Assembly: GCA_030068525.1 (NCBI GenBank)
Contig: JASJOS010000003.1
Location: 607,446 to 671,445 of the forward strand
Reading direction: 5' to 3'
DNA from: Xanthocytophaga flava
Lineage (GTDB): Bacteria > Bacteroidota > Bacteroidia > Cytophagales > 172606-1
Length of the DNA stretch: 64,000 nucleotides
Made by a program: the position numbers and the translations under genes. The notes under the pieces are model-generated. The model searched no databases. It saw nothing but the letters and a program-made list of their open reading frames with translations, and had not been told where the DNA came from. Positions 53,410-61,878 of this stretch are shown here, piece by piece. Every line of letters begins with the position of its first letter. The stretch's first letter is position 1.

Positions 53410-53571
53410 ATGAAAACAATTCCATATTGGAAATACATGTTCCATCCAAGGGCGTACCGCACAAGCCATTGAGGCTATCGTTTTAATGCTAATGAGTTAG
53501 TTTTACCAATTCCTCAACGCGAAAGAGATACCAATAAAAACCTAACACAGAATCCAGGTTATGCACAATAA
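53410..53571 (+). pseudogene. Remnant of a SusD/RagB-family C-terminus
   Basis: The plus strand from 53473 to the TAA at 53569-53571 reads GYRFNANELVLPIPQRERDT followed by NKNLTQNPGYAQ. This matches the very conserved C-terminus of SusD/RagB outer-membrane nutrient-binding lipoproteins ('PIPq.E...NpnLtQNPGY'). A TGA at 53470-53472 interrupts the frame, and the 20 codons before it (from ATG at 53410) read MKTIPYWKYMFHPRAYRTSH without a SusD match that I can see. Only about 30 residues of the parent gene remain. No SusC gene is present. The most likely history is deletion of a SusCD locus at this point. Confidence 0.75.
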
Positions 53572-53612
53572 AAACAAAGGGGCAATTTAAAGATTGCCCC
53601 TTTGTTTTTATT
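53567..53612. terminator. Terminator of rsmG, overlapping its stop codon region
   Basis: Perfect 20-base arms (53567-53586 and 53593-53612, core ACAAAGGGGCAAT / ATTGCCCCTTTGT) flank a six-base loop. Tracts of A and T on both sides make it bidirectional, and it abuts the SusD relic. Confidence 0.9.
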
Positions 53613-54237
53613 TCTTGTCTACTGGAATATATACCACATATTTTGTTTCAAAAAATTCCTCTTCAAAGTATTCTGTCAATGGATATAACTTATATTTTAC
53701 TCTTGCTGCCTCAAGTTCTTCTGTCAAATCCCCTCCCTTAAGGTATAAGATACCATTTCTCAGATCATGTTGATAATGTTTGTTGATTTTGTGTTTTACC
53801 CATCCATAAAACTCTTTCATTTGAGTAACAGCTCTACTCACAACAAAATCATAAGTAAGAGGTAATTGTTCTGCCCTGGCCTGCTCTGCTTTAACGTTGG
53901 TAAGACCAACCCCAGTTGCTACTTCGTGCACAACTTTAATCTTCTTTCCTATTGAATCTACCAGATGAAAGTTACATTCTGGAAATAAGATAGCCAAAGG
54001 AATACCAGGAAAGCCCCCTCCAGTACCAACATCCAGAATATCAGTCCCAGATTTAAAGGTAATAACTTTTGCAATGCCTAATGAATGTAGAATATGCTTT
54101 TCGTATAATGCATCAATGTCTTTTCGGGAAATAACATTGATCTTCTCATTCCACTCTTTATAAAGAGTCTCTAATAAGGCAAATTGTTCCTTCTGTTTTT
54201 CGGTAAGGTGAGGGAAATACTTCAGGATTATATCCAC
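53608..54237 (-). CDS. rsmG: 16S rRNA (guanine-527-N7)-methyltransferase
   Basis: The 209-aa enzyme methylates G527 in the 530 loop of 16S rRNA using S-adenosylmethionine. LLETLYKEWNEKINVISRKD near residue 22, HILHSLGIAK, DILDVGTGGGFPGIPLAILFP (motif I, in parts), FHLVDSIGKKIKVV and VKAEQARAEQL, then FVVSRAV, are the standard GidB/RsmG blocks. The start is ATG at 54237. It is 88 bases downstream of the ECF sigma gene on the same strand and may share its transcript. Confidence 0.95.
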   Translation of the reverse strand: MDIILKYFPHLTEKQKEQFALLETLYKEWNEKINVISRKDIDALYEKHILHSLGIAKVITFKSGTDILDVGTGGGFPGIPLAILFPECNFHLVDSIGKKIKVVHEVATGVGLTNVKAEQARAEQLPLTYDFVVSRAVTQMKEFYGWVKHKINKHYQHDLRNGILYLKGGDLTEELEAARVKYKLYPLTEYFEEEFFETKYVVYIPVDKK

Positions 54238-54325
54238 AGGTTATCTATATTTTGTTAAAGCCTCAAAAATAATATCTTTTCAGATTCTAAAAGATGCTTG
54301 AAGTCAAAAACAAAAAATAAAGCTG

Positions 54326-54931
54326 TCAGATATGTTCTTGTTTGTCTTTCACCAAGTCATAGAGTAATTCTCTGGCACGATGCAACTGAGCCTTAACAGT
54401 TCCTAAGGGAGCTTGTAATTCATCTGCAATCTCTTCATAGGAAAGCTCCTGAAAATATCTCAGGTTCACAAGAGTCTGGTACTTTGGAGGCAACTTATGT
54501 ATAATCAACCGAATGATTTCATTCTTCTGATCCTTAATCGCTTCTTCCTGCGGATTCAGTTTATTATCTTTTATTTCGATTGCTACTTCATCACCATTGC
54601 TATCACGCAAAGAGCCTGCAATACGCATGGTATCCAATCTCTTTTTACGTAAAAAGTCAATACAATTATTAGTCGCTATACGAAATAACCAGGTACTAAA
54701 ACTAAAATCTTTTTTAAACTTATCTAGATTACGAAACGCCTTAGCAAAAGACTCGATTGTCAGGTCTTCTGCATCATCAACATTCCGAACCATTTTCAAT
54801 ACTGTATGATACAATGGTTTCTTATACCGCTTCATTAACTCGGCATATGCCTTCTGGTCACCACCAATAGCCTGGTCTACCAGCTTAAAATCTTCTAAGG
54901 CTTTCGATGAGAACTCTTTATCTAACTCCAT
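54326..54931 (-). CDS. ECF sigma factor overlapping a glycosyltransferase gene
   Basis: The 201-aa sigma factor has region 2 with YHTVLKMVRNVDDAEDLTIESFAKAF near residue 40 and FSTWLFRIATNNCIDFLRKKR, and region 4 with LPPKYQTLVNLRYFQELSYEEIA and GTVKAQLHRARELL. Its start codon overlaps the end of the GT2 gene by 10 bases, so both are translationally coupled. This type is related to the SigW/RpoE-like group widely conserved in Bacteroidota. No anti-sigma gene is next to it. The glycosyltransferase linkage suggests envelope control, which is inference. Confidence 0.9.
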   Translation of the reverse strand: MELDKEFSSKALEDFKLVDQAIGGDQKAYAELMKRYKKPLYHTVLKMVRNVDDAEDLTIESFAKAFRNLDKFKKDFSFSTWLFRIATNNCIDFLRKKRLDTMRIAGSLRDSNGDEVAIEIKDNKLNPQEEAIKDQKNEIIRLIIHKLPPKYQTLVNLRYFQELSYEEIADELQAPLGTVKAQLHRARELLYDLVKDKQEHI

Positions 54932-56073
54932 GAGGCACGTTTTGTAAATAAAGCCCAGGTTCCAATGAACATGTAGTAAAATGTATAAAAGAAATCAAAC
55001 AGAGGCAATGTATACCATTCAATGCTTTCATCCAAGCGTTTGGCAATTCGATAGAGTAGCCATGTCTGTACTATTGTACGAATTAACCAACCTATTACTA
55101 CAAAAGGTATAAACGCTTGAAAACAGACTAAAAGTATGCCACAAACCCAAAATAATAATTGAGACAGTGACAACATAGCTAATAAGAACTTATTACGCAA
55201 CTTATATTTTTTCCCAACATTCAGATGCCGCTTTTTTTGTCTGAACCATGTCTTAAATGTAGACTTTGGTTCAGAAACCATAAAAGAGTCAGGTAAAACA
55301 CAAATGGCAGTATTTTTTTTGTTAGCAACTTCTCCTACAAACAAATCATCATCACCCCCTACTACTCGTAAATGTGAATGAAATCCTTTGTTTTGTATAA
55401 AAAGTGATTTTCTGTAGCTCAGGTTACGCCCTACTCCCATATAAGGTAATCCTGCTACTGCAAAGGACATATACTGGACTGCAGTATAAAAAGTTTCATG
55501 CCTGATTAGAAAATTTAGAAATCCTGTATTATATCGATATGGCGAGAATCCTAAAACTACCTTCTTTTCATCCCGAATTGGACTAGTCATGTATGTAATC
55601 CAGTTGTCGCTCTCAGGAAGACAATCTGCATCTGTCAACAAAACAATATCATATTGAGCAGCCTTTATACCTAATGTTAATGCATATTTTTTGGAAGAGA
55701 TATGATCGGGCGTATCATTAATTCGAACCAGATGCAATTTTGGATGCTTGAAGGATTCAAATAGCAAAAAATCATAACATTCATCATCAGAACGATCATC
55801 CACTATAATAATCTCAAAATAAGGGTACTTTTGATTTAATAAGAGCGGAATTAATTTCTTTAAGTTTTCCAGTTCATTCCATGCACATACCACAACTGAA
55901 ACTCCAGGCCACTCATCTACTGATTCTGGCTTTTGTATATCTTTATAAAATGCCAGTCGGCTAAAGAAAAATAGTTGGTAAAACAGGGATATAACAATAG
56001 TACCTACAAATACACAAAATAGAATGTTTATGTAGGATGGATAGTCTGTAAATAAAGGTAATTCTGAAATCAT
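54922..56073 (-). CDS. GT2 family membrane glycosyltransferase
   Basis: The 383-aa protein has an N-terminal membrane segment (about 17-40), a GT-A catalytic domain and three C-terminal membrane segments (about 295-375). Catalytic blocks are VSVVVCAWNELENLKKLIPLL, IIIVDDRSDDECYDFL (nucleotide-sugar Asp), IVLLTDADCLPESDNW (DxD-like), VVGGDDDLFVGEV (acceptor-base region) and RQKKRHLNVG, the (Q/R)xxRW-like product loop. This is the layout of processive or polyprenyl-linked GT2 enzymes such as those building surface polysaccharide. Its sugar is unknown. It is the upstream gene of a likely operon with the ECF sigma factor and rsmG. Confidence 0.9.
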   Translation of the reverse strand: MISELPLFTDYPSYINILFCVFVGTIVISLFYQLFFFSRLAFYKDIQKPESVDEWPGVSVVVCAWNELENLKKLIPLLLNQKYPYFEIIIVDDRSDDECYDFLLFESFKHPKLHLVRINDTPDHISSKKYALTLGIKAAQYDIVLLTDADCLPESDNWITYMTSPIRDEKKVVLGFSPYRYNTGFLNFLIRHETFYTAVQYMSFAVAGLPYMGVGRNLSYRKSLFIQNKGFHSHLRVVGGDDDLFVGEVANKKNTAICVLPDSFMVSEPKSTFKTWFRQKKRHLNVGKKYKLRNKFLLAMLSLSQLLFWVCGILLVCFQAFIPFVVIGWLIRTIVQTWLLYRIAKRLDESIEWYTLPLFDFFYTFYYMFIGTWALFTKRASWS

Positions 56074-56271
56074 TCGATAATTGAAAAATTGTCCTGTAAA
56101 AGCGTATAAGAGAACCGCGTATAATGACGACTCAAAAATAGCAAAAAGAGTTATGCTAACCTCAGACTTATACTAGCAGACAGTATTTTTTCATCAAGAT
56201 TGTTGACAAGTGTAATGTTTTACCCAAAAAGAATAATAGTTTCAGCAAGGGCCAAACCCCTAACTGGTACT

Positions 56272-56318
56272 AAAACAAAAGGTTCCCGTTTATAAGTGGG
56301 AACCTTTTGTTTTTTAAT
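56272..56318 (-). terminator. Terminator of the 109-aa secreted protein gene
   Basis: Perfect 16-base arms AAAACAAAAGGTTCCC (56272-56287) and GGGAACCTTTTGTTTT (56298-56313) flank a ten-base loop. T-tails are present in both directions. Confidence 0.9.
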
Positions 56319-56329
56319 TCAGTAAGATC

Positions 56330-56659
56330 TTAATGCTTAAGCCATTGCTCAATATGTTGAGAAACGGTCTCAACACTAGCTCCTACCTTTTGTGATATTT
56401 TAGGAGGGTTATTGTTTATTATTTTATCATCATCTTCTTCTTTATCAATCTTATTTACGCATTTGGTCTCCTGGATTTTTTGAGTATCCTCTACTTGAGA
56501 CACCTGACGAGTGCAGGCAAGAAAGCCAACCTTTACGTACCGTACAGATTTAGTTTTATCTGAACCTGTGTCATCCTCCGCTATTACGCTCGGAAAGCCC
56601 ATGCTCATCAATAAAAGACAAAGCAACGCTAATTGGGAGTAAACTTTTACTGGTTTCAT
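56330..56659 (-). CDS. Small secreted protein, unknown
   Basis: The 109-aa product has a good signal peptide (MKPVKVYSQLALLCLLLMSMGFPSVIA, split by an alpha-helical core). The mature part of about 80 residues is highly charged and rich in Lys, Asp, Asn and Thr, with two Cys residues (FLACTRQ and ETKCVN) that could form one disulfide. No family is recognised. An exact -7 element sits at 56686-56693 and a strong terminator follows, so it is a complete single-gene unit and not a chance frame. Confidence 0.65.
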   Translation of the reverse strand: MKPVKVYSQLALLCLLLMSMGFPSVIAEDDTGSDKTKSVRYVKVGFLACTRQVSQVEDTQKIQETKCVNKIDKEEDDDKIINNNPPKISQKVGASVETVSQHIEQWLKH

Positions 56660-56685
56660 GATAATATATATAAAAGGCTAAAAAT

Positions 56686-56693
56686 CAAATGTA
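56686..56693 (-). promoter_or_regulatory. -7 element for the 109-aa secreted protein gene
   Basis: The minus strand reads TACATTTG, an exact TAnnTTTG match, 26 bases before the ATG at 56659. Confidence 0.45.
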
Positions 56694-56959
56694 TGGATTA
56701 GAGTGACAAATATATGTTAATAGACAATACCTTGCAATACATAGTACTATATATTTTGAAAATATTTTTAAATTCTTGAATACTACCTAAAAAAATAAAT
56801 TGTAGTACTTTGATCAAGGTTTTTCCGCGTAACTCATAAAATTACAGGGTGAAATGCGATTTCTGGCAGATGAATCTTTAGAAACAGTTTACCCGGCTCT
56901 CAACAATCACAAGCCACATGCCAAAAACAAAAAATACTTTCTTTTAAAAATTTAGCCTA

Positions 56960-57016
56960 TATCTCAAAACCTATTTATCCGATTTCGGACACTTTATCTC
57001 AAAATCGGACAGTCGG
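56960..57016 (+). promoter_or_regulatory. Repeat cluster, candidate operator of the two-component operon
   Basis: TCGGACA occurs at 56985-56991 and 57005-57011, 20 bases (about two helical turns) apart, and the first copy is part of an inverted repeat TCCGATTTCGGA (56978-56989). TATCTCAAAA also repeats at 56960-56969 and 56995-57004. A further TCGG lies at 57013-57016. The pattern fits paired sites for a dimeric activator about 150-200 bases upstream of the -7 element. The binding protein is unknown. Confidence 0.45.
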
Positions 57017-57167
57017 TGAAACAAGACAATAATAAGATGCAAAAAGCGGATAAATGGTTGCAGCAATATGTATTTAATTTTTATGATGAAATTTTCTAAA
57101 AGTAACCTGGCACTTAAGAAATTGTGTTAAAGAGTGTTAAAAACCACAAGTAAAGACAAACGACTTG

Positions 57168-57175
57168 TAATTTTG
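57168..57175 (+). promoter_or_regulatory. -7 element for the sensor kinase gene
   Basis: TAATTTTG matches TAnnTTTG exactly, 75 bases before the ATG at 57250. No -33 TTG at the usual distance was seen, so an upstream activator may be needed. Confidence 0.5.
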
Positions 57176-57249
57176 TTATCTTAGAGTAGACTGTACCAGA
57201 GTATGGAAACAGCCTTATTTGAAACAAGTAAGTGTGTGAACATAAGTTT

Positions 57250-59112
57250 ATGAAAAAGCAACAAATCAGATGGATTATCTTCCTGATGGCATTAGCTACA
57301 CTTGGGCTGATCGGTTTCCAGGGATATTGGATCTTTCAGGCACGTACAGTTGCAGAGGAACGATTTGATCAGAACGTACAGGAAGCATTGCAACATGTTG
57401 CCAATAAATTGCAAAGGGAAGAAGTGATATGGCTGGCATCTCAGCAACTACGAGATACCAGCCATCAAAATATAACCGGAACTTCTACTCAAAACAATGA
57501 TGCTTTAGCAACAACAGAGCCAGCAAAGAATCATCGTAAAAAAAATCGTAAAAACAATTCTAAAAAGGACAATTATAATGCTGCTACAGACTCTGTGGAA
57601 ATGATTTATCCTGGAATCGTTCAGTTTCATATTCAGCAAACTTATACAGAGTATAGTCCTTTATATAGTGGATATGATTCTGCAAGTATTTATCCAAGCA
57701 GCCAGCCTCAAAATAATCTTTTTCGCAGACATGATCCCTTTCGTGATATGTCCGAGTTTAGACAAGAAATGCAGGAAATGCAACGACAGAATGAGGCACT
57801 GGAACGTTGGCTAAATGAAGCGATGCTGGAGCAAATGCGTTTAATGGGCATTCCGGTAGACTCATTGATATTGGATACAACCAATCAACATACATCAGGA
57901 GCACTACAGGCAAAGAAACCATCTAAAAAACGAAAAGGCAAAAAAGATAACAACCCAGTAGTTACTATCCCTCAACCTGAAATACAGAACAAGGTAGATA
58001 AGGTTCAGCAACAATCTACTATTGTAAAAGAAGTCTTTCAACAATTATTTGCTAAGGAACGACCTGTTGAACAACGGATTGATCCCATTAAACTGGATTC
58101 TCTGCTAAAAGCAGAGATTAAAAATCAAAGTATAGACATTCCGTTTGAGTATGGCGTTCATTCTTCCAAATTAAAACAGGTATTCTTCGCGTCAAATCAA
58201 TCTGTAGATCGTTCGATTCCATCAGAGGCATTTACGATCAATCTGTTCACCAATGATCTGCATGCGAAAAACGATATATTATATGTTCTATTTCCAGATA
58301 AGCAAACTTTTATCAATAGCTCTACATTCTGGATTTTATTAATCTCCATTGTTCTGTGTGGGGTCATTATGGCAATATTTTATGTGTCAGTTAATACGAT
58401 TCTGAAACAAAAGAAATTATCAGAAGTAAAAAATGACTTTATTAATAATATGACTCATGAATTTAAGACACCGATAGCAACGATCTCGCTGGCATGTGAG
58501 ATGCTACAAGATCCTGATGTTCAAACACATGCAAGCTCATTAAATCGATATTTGCGAGTGATCTCTGATGAAAATCGTCGGCTTGGGTCGCAAGTAGAAA
58601 AAGTTCTTCAGGCAGCAACTCTGGATAAAGGCCAACTCAAACTAAAACTTAGTACTATAAATGTACATGAGGTAATTGAAGATGTATTACAGAATATTGG
58701 CGTTCAGATTGAAAAACGGGAAGGAACTGTAGATCTTCAATTAGATGCGGAGAATACTGAGATTGAAGCAGATGAAGTACATATCACTAACCTGATTTAT
58801 AATTTACTTGATAATGCAAACAAGTATTCTCCAGAGAAACCGCAAATTCAGATCTCAACACAAAATGTATCTGATGGTTTAAAAATAAGTATTACAGATC
58901 ATGGCATTGGTATGAGCAAAGAAGCACTAGGTAAAATATTTGACAAATTCTATCGTGTTTCTACAGGTAATCTGCATGATGTTAAAGGATTTGGACTAGG
59001 ATTAAGTTATGTAAAAACTGTAGTAGATGTCCATCATGGACAGATTACAGTAGAAAGCCAACCAGGCATGGGAACCACATTTGAAGTATTTTTACCTTAT
59101 AACCAGCTATAG
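57250..59112 (+). CDS. Two-component sensor histidine kinase (RprX-like)
   Basis: The 620-aa inner-membrane kinase has a first membrane segment at about 10-30 (after MKKQQIRW), a long periplasmic region (about 31-360) and a second segment at about 362-385. The HisKA block is KNDFINNMTHEFKTPIATIS with the phospho-accepting His. The ATP domain has NLIYNLLDNANKYSPEKP (N box), ITDHGIGMSKEALGKIFDKF (G1/F) and GFGLGLSYVKTVVDVHHG (G2). The periplasmic region contains low-complexity Lys/Asn runs (about 92-110) and a Gln/Glu-rich helix (about 175-215), which are unusual and may be a flexible sensor arm. The start at 57250 gives a typical N-terminus; a GTG six codons earlier is in frame. Confidence 0.9.
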   Translation: MKKQQIRWIIFLMALATLGLIGFQGYWIFQARTVAEERFDQNVQEALQHVANKLQREEVIWLASQQLRDTSHQNITGTSTQNNDALATTEPAKNHRKKNRKNNSKKDNYNAATDSVEMIYPGIVQFHIQQTYTEYSPLYSGYDSASIYPSSQPQNNLFRRHDPFRDMSEFRQEMQEMQRQNEALERWLNEAMLEQMRLMGIPVDSLILDTTNQHTSGALQAKKPSKKRKGKKDNNPVVTIPQPEIQNKVDKVQQQSTIVKEVFQQLFAKERPVEQRIDPIKLDSLLKAEIKNQSIDIPFEYGVHSSKLKQVFFASNQSVDRSIPSEAFTINLFTNDLHAKNDILYVLFPDKQTFINSSTFWILLISIVLCGVIMAIFYVSVNTILKQKKLSEVKNDFINNMTHEFKTPIATISLACEMLQDPDVQTHASSLNRYLRVISDENRRLGSQVEKVLQAATLDKGQLKLKLSTINVHEVIEDVLQNIGVQIEKREGTVDLQLDAENTEIEADEVHITNLIYNLLDNANKYSPEKPQIQISTQNVSDGLKISITDHGIGMSKEALGKIFDKFYRVSTGNLHDVKGFGLGLSYVKTVVDVHHGQITVESQPGMGTTFEVFLPYNQL

Positions 59113-59123
59113 GCTCTACTATT

Positions 59124-60059
59124 ATGCAGTGCTTTAAGATGAGCAATAGCTGGATAATATGTATATTGTTACTTGTAGCGACATCTTGTAAGGAATATCA
59201 AAATGAACAAAATGACTCCTCATACTGTATAACCGTATTACCTAAAGACAAGAATACCCACACTATCAAAAGAATTGTAACAGGAAAAACTATTTTTAAT
59301 GAATCATGTGGTAATGGAGGAACTTTTTTTCTAAAAATAGAAGAATATGATAGTAAAAGTAATTTAACTTCTATTCAGGGAGTATCTGAATTTGGTTGTC
59401 ACTACAAAATTGTACATACATATAATCGTTTCAATCAAGTAATCGAAACCTCTACTTACTCGTTTGATTATGATTTTAGAGAAAGCCCTTTTCCTTGTGA
59501 CTCAGTATTTTCTTTTCAGGAAACAGAGGCGTCATTATTTAGTAAAGTTACTTACCACTATAATAGATCTAATCTACTTGAGAAAAAGCTCTATTACACT
59601 AAAAATCCTTATATCTATCCGTCTCCTTGTACAAAAGAGAAATATAGGGTTGAAACAGATAAACTAGATAATAGTAAAAACGAATTATTACGTTTATATG
59701 AAATAACAGAATATGCTTATTTGAATGAGTGTGATAGAACTAGCTTAACATTTCAGATTGACTCTATGCAATCTGATAGATTCAATTTATATGAATATTC
59801 TTTATATAGAACAGATTCTGTGGGACATCTTTATCAGATAAATTTCTCAACCAACTCTACATTAGATACATTAGTTTCACATACTTTTGAATTTGATGTG
59901 GGAGGAAAGTCTGTACAGGAAATAGGCAATTATAAAAGTAGTTCTCTTCCTAAGCTTCCTACTATAGTGGATACCCAAGGAAAGATCACTCAAAAAAAAA
60001 CAGTCACTCTAATTGAGTTTGAATTTAGTATTCTCACACAAGACTCTGAGGTCTTTTAA
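59124..60059 (+). CDS. Lipoprotein gene inserted between the kinase and regulator genes
   Basis: The 311-aa product has a lipoprotein signal (ICILLLVATSC, lipidated Cys22 from the ATG at 59124; an ATG at 59139 is also possible). The mature part is Tyr-, Asn- and Ser-rich and resembles YD-repeat strand pairs (EEYDSKSNLTSIQGVSEFG, HTYNRFNQVIETSTYSF and TYHYNRSNLLEKKLYY). It has several Cys residues and is more AT-rich than its neighbours. It begins 11 bases after the kinase stop and ends 26 bases before the regulator start, so it belongs to the same transcript. A role as the outer-membrane ligand-binding partner of the kinase is inference; late insertion is also possible. Confidence 0.75.
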   Translation: MQCFKMSNSWIICILLLVATSCKEYQNEQNDSSYCITVLPKDKNTHTIKRIVTGKTIFNESCGNGGTFFLKIEEYDSKSNLTSIQGVSEFGCHYKIVHTYNRFNQVIETSTYSFDYDFRESPFPCDSVFSFQETEASLFSKVTYHYNRSNLLEKKLYYTKNPYIYPSPCTKEKYRVETDKLDNSKNELLRLYEITEYAYLNECDRTSLTFQIDSMQSDRFNLYEYSLYRTDSVGHLYQINFSTNSTLDTLVSHTFEFDVGGKSVQEIGNYKSSSLPKLPTIVDTQGKITQKKTVTLIEFEFSILTQDSEVF

Positions 60060-60085
60060 AAAATCTGATCCTTATTACTGCTACT

Positions 60086-60784
60086 ATGAGTAAACTCAAA
60101 ATTTTACTGGTTGAAGATGATAATAACCTGGGTGAACTACTGAAAGAGTACCTGGACCTGAAAGGGTATGAGGCAAGACTGGCTCGGGATGGAGAAGAAG
60201 CCTTTAATCTCTTTCGAAAAGAGACCTATGACCTTTGTATTTTTGATGTAATGATGCCCAAAAAAGATGGATTTTCTCTGGCGAAAGAAGTTCGTAGTGT
60301 TGACAAACAAATCCCCATTATCTTTTTGACTGCAAAATCTATGAAAGAAGATACACTGGAAGGACTACGAATAGGTGCGGATGATTATATGACAAAACCT
60401 TTTAGCATGGAAGAGTTGTTATTGCGCATGAAAGCCATTCTTCGTAGGTCTCAACCACAGACAAACTCAACTGAAGAGAAAAAGACATTTGAAATAGGAA
60501 TCTATTTATTTGATTATGAACAACAACTATTAAAAAAAGAAGATAAAATCATCAAGTTAACTACTAAAGAGGCAGAATTACTTAAACTATTATGCAACAA
60601 TCTGAACCAAACACTGGAACGTAGTCTGGCCCTACGTCTTATCTGGCGGGATGATACATACTTCAATGCGAGAAGTATGGATGTGTATATAACAAAACTT
60701 CGCAAATATTTAAAAGATGACCCACAGGTAGAAATCATCAATGTTCATGGAACAGGCTACCGCTTACAAGTGTTAGGAACGTAA
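60086..60784 (+). CDS. OmpR-family response regulator (RprY-like)
   Basis: The 232-aa protein has a receiver domain (about 4-120: ILLVEDDNNLGELLKEYL with the acidic pair, CIFDVMMPKKDG with the phospho-acceptor Asp, IFLTAKSMKED, DDYMTKPFSMEEL) and a C-terminal OmpR/PhoB winged helix (about 135-230: LTTKEAELLKLLCNN, YITKLRKYLKDDPQVEI and NVHGTGYRL). It is the partner of the kinase two genes upstream. In Bacteroides the RprX/RprY pair affects sodium- and envelope-related genes, but target genes cannot be told here. Confidence 0.93.
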   Translation: MSKLKILLVEDDNNLGELLKEYLDLKGYEARLARDGEEAFNLFRKETYDLCIFDVMMPKKDGFSLAKEVRSVDKQIPIIFLTAKSMKEDTLEGLRIGADDYMTKPFSMEELLLRMKAILRRSQPQTNSTEEKKTFEIGIYLFDYEQQLLKKEDKIIKLTTKEAELLKLLCNNLNQTLERSLALRLIWRDDTYFNARSMDVYITKLRKYLKDDPQVEIINVHGTGYRLQVLGT

Positions 60785-60805
60785 GAAGTTTTATCTTCTT
60801 TTCTC

Positions 60806-60813
60806 TATTTTTG
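60806..60813 (+). promoter_or_regulatory. -7 element for hemB
   Basis: TATTTTTG matches TAnnTTTG exactly, 89 bases before the hemB ATG at 60902. A short hairpin AAGAAG/CTTCTT (60783-60800) directly upstream may end the regulator transcript. Confidence 0.45.
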
Positions 60814-60901
60814 CAACCTAGTATATAAGAAAGGATGATCTTGATCCAAAGATTTTATTCCTTTCTCGTTCTTAGTGTGCTTACCTAACTGATTTCTTAT
60901 A

Positions 60902-61870
60902 ATGATTAGAAGACCCCGACGTAATCGCCAATCAGAAACAATTCGTCGCCTGGCACAGGAAACAACATTATCCACAGACGACCTGATTTTTCCACTATTC
61001 GTAACAGAAGGAACAAATAAAGCGGTTGAAGTAAGCTCCATGCCAGGAATTTATCGTTACTCGCCTGACTTATTGCTAAAAGAAATTGAAAGTTGTCTAA
61101 AGTTAGGCATCAAAACATTTGATATCTTTCCTCAATTAGAGGAAAGCAAAAAAGACAAACATGCTACTGAAAGCTACAATTCAGATGGCTTGTATTTGCG
61201 AACAATTCGAGAGATCAAAGAAAAGCTACCAGAAGCTACAATTATGACAGATGTAGCTATGGACCCTTACAGCAGTGATGGTCATGATGGTATTGTAAAG
61301 GATGGGAAAATTCTGAATGATGAGACGTTGGTAGTATTGGGTAAAATGGCCTTAGCTCAGGCAAGAGCCGGGGCAGATATTATTGGACCATCTGATATGA
61401 TGGATGGACGAGTAGGTTATATTCGCGAAACACTGGATGATGAAGGATTTACGGATGTAGCCATTATGTCCTATAGTGCTAAATACGCAAGTGCATTTTA
61501 TGGTCCTTTTAGAGATGCGCTGGATTCTGCACCAAAGTTTGGTGATAAGAAAAGCTACCAGATGAATCCGGCCAACCGTAGAGAAGCCCTAATTGAGGCA
61601 GAGTTGGATTATGCAGAAGGAGCCGACTTCTTAATGGTTAAGCCTGCCTTTTCGTATTTGGATATCATTCAAACACTGAATGAAAATTTCCCTATACCTA
61701 TTGCTGCATATAATGTGAGTGGAGAATATGCGATGATTAAAGCAGCAGCTCAGAATGGTTGGCTGGATGGAGAAAGAGCCATGTTGGAAATGTTACTAAG
61801 TATTAAGCGTGCTGGAGCCAAAATAATCCTTACTTACTTTGCCAAAGAATTTGCATTATTACAAAAATAA
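60902..61870 (+). CDS. hemB: Delta-aminolevulinic acid dehydratase (porphobilinogen synthase)
   Basis: The 322-aa enzyme joins two 5-aminolevulinate molecules to porphobilinogen in haem synthesis. RRPRRNRQSETIRRLAQET and LIFPLFVTEGTNK open the protein, AGADIIGPSDMMDGRVGYIRE and FLMVKPAFSYLDII hold the two catalytic Lys regions (with YSAKYASAFYGPFRDA), and IPIAAYNVSGEYAM follows. The zinc-site Cys triad normally seen as DVCLCEYTxHGHCG reads DVAMDPYSSDGHDGI here, so all three Cys are replaced by Ala/Asp-type residues. This is the Mg2+-activated, zinc-independent type of ALAD. Confidence 0.95.
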   Translation: MIRRPRRNRQSETIRRLAQETTLSTDDLIFPLFVTEGTNKAVEVSSMPGIYRYSPDLLLKEIESCLKLGIKTFDIFPQLEESKKDKHATESYNSDGLYLRTIREIKEKLPEATIMTDVAMDPYSSDGHDGIVKDGKILNDETLVVLGKMALAQARAGADIIGPSDMMDGRVGYIRETLDDEGFTDVAIMSYSAKYASAFYGPFRDALDSAPKFGDKKSYQMNPANRREALIEAELDYAEGADFLMVKPAFSYLDIIQTLNENFPIPIAAYNVSGEYAMIKAAAQNGWLDGERAMLEMLLSIKRAGAKIILTYFAKEFALLQK

Positions 61871-61878
61871 TCTTTCCT

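Larger units (their letters stand above)
56660..57249. other. Divergent 590-base control region upstream of the sensor kinase
   Basis: No coding frame was found. The region has the -7 elements at 56686-56693 (minus) and 57168-57175 (plus). Between them, a cluster of short repeats lies at 56960-57016 (see separate entry), and AAAAGTAACCTGGCA near 57100-57115 resembles the GTAACC-type element seen upstream of the DUF4097-like gene. The stretch 56700-56830 is AT-rich with nothing identifiable. Confidence 0.55.
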
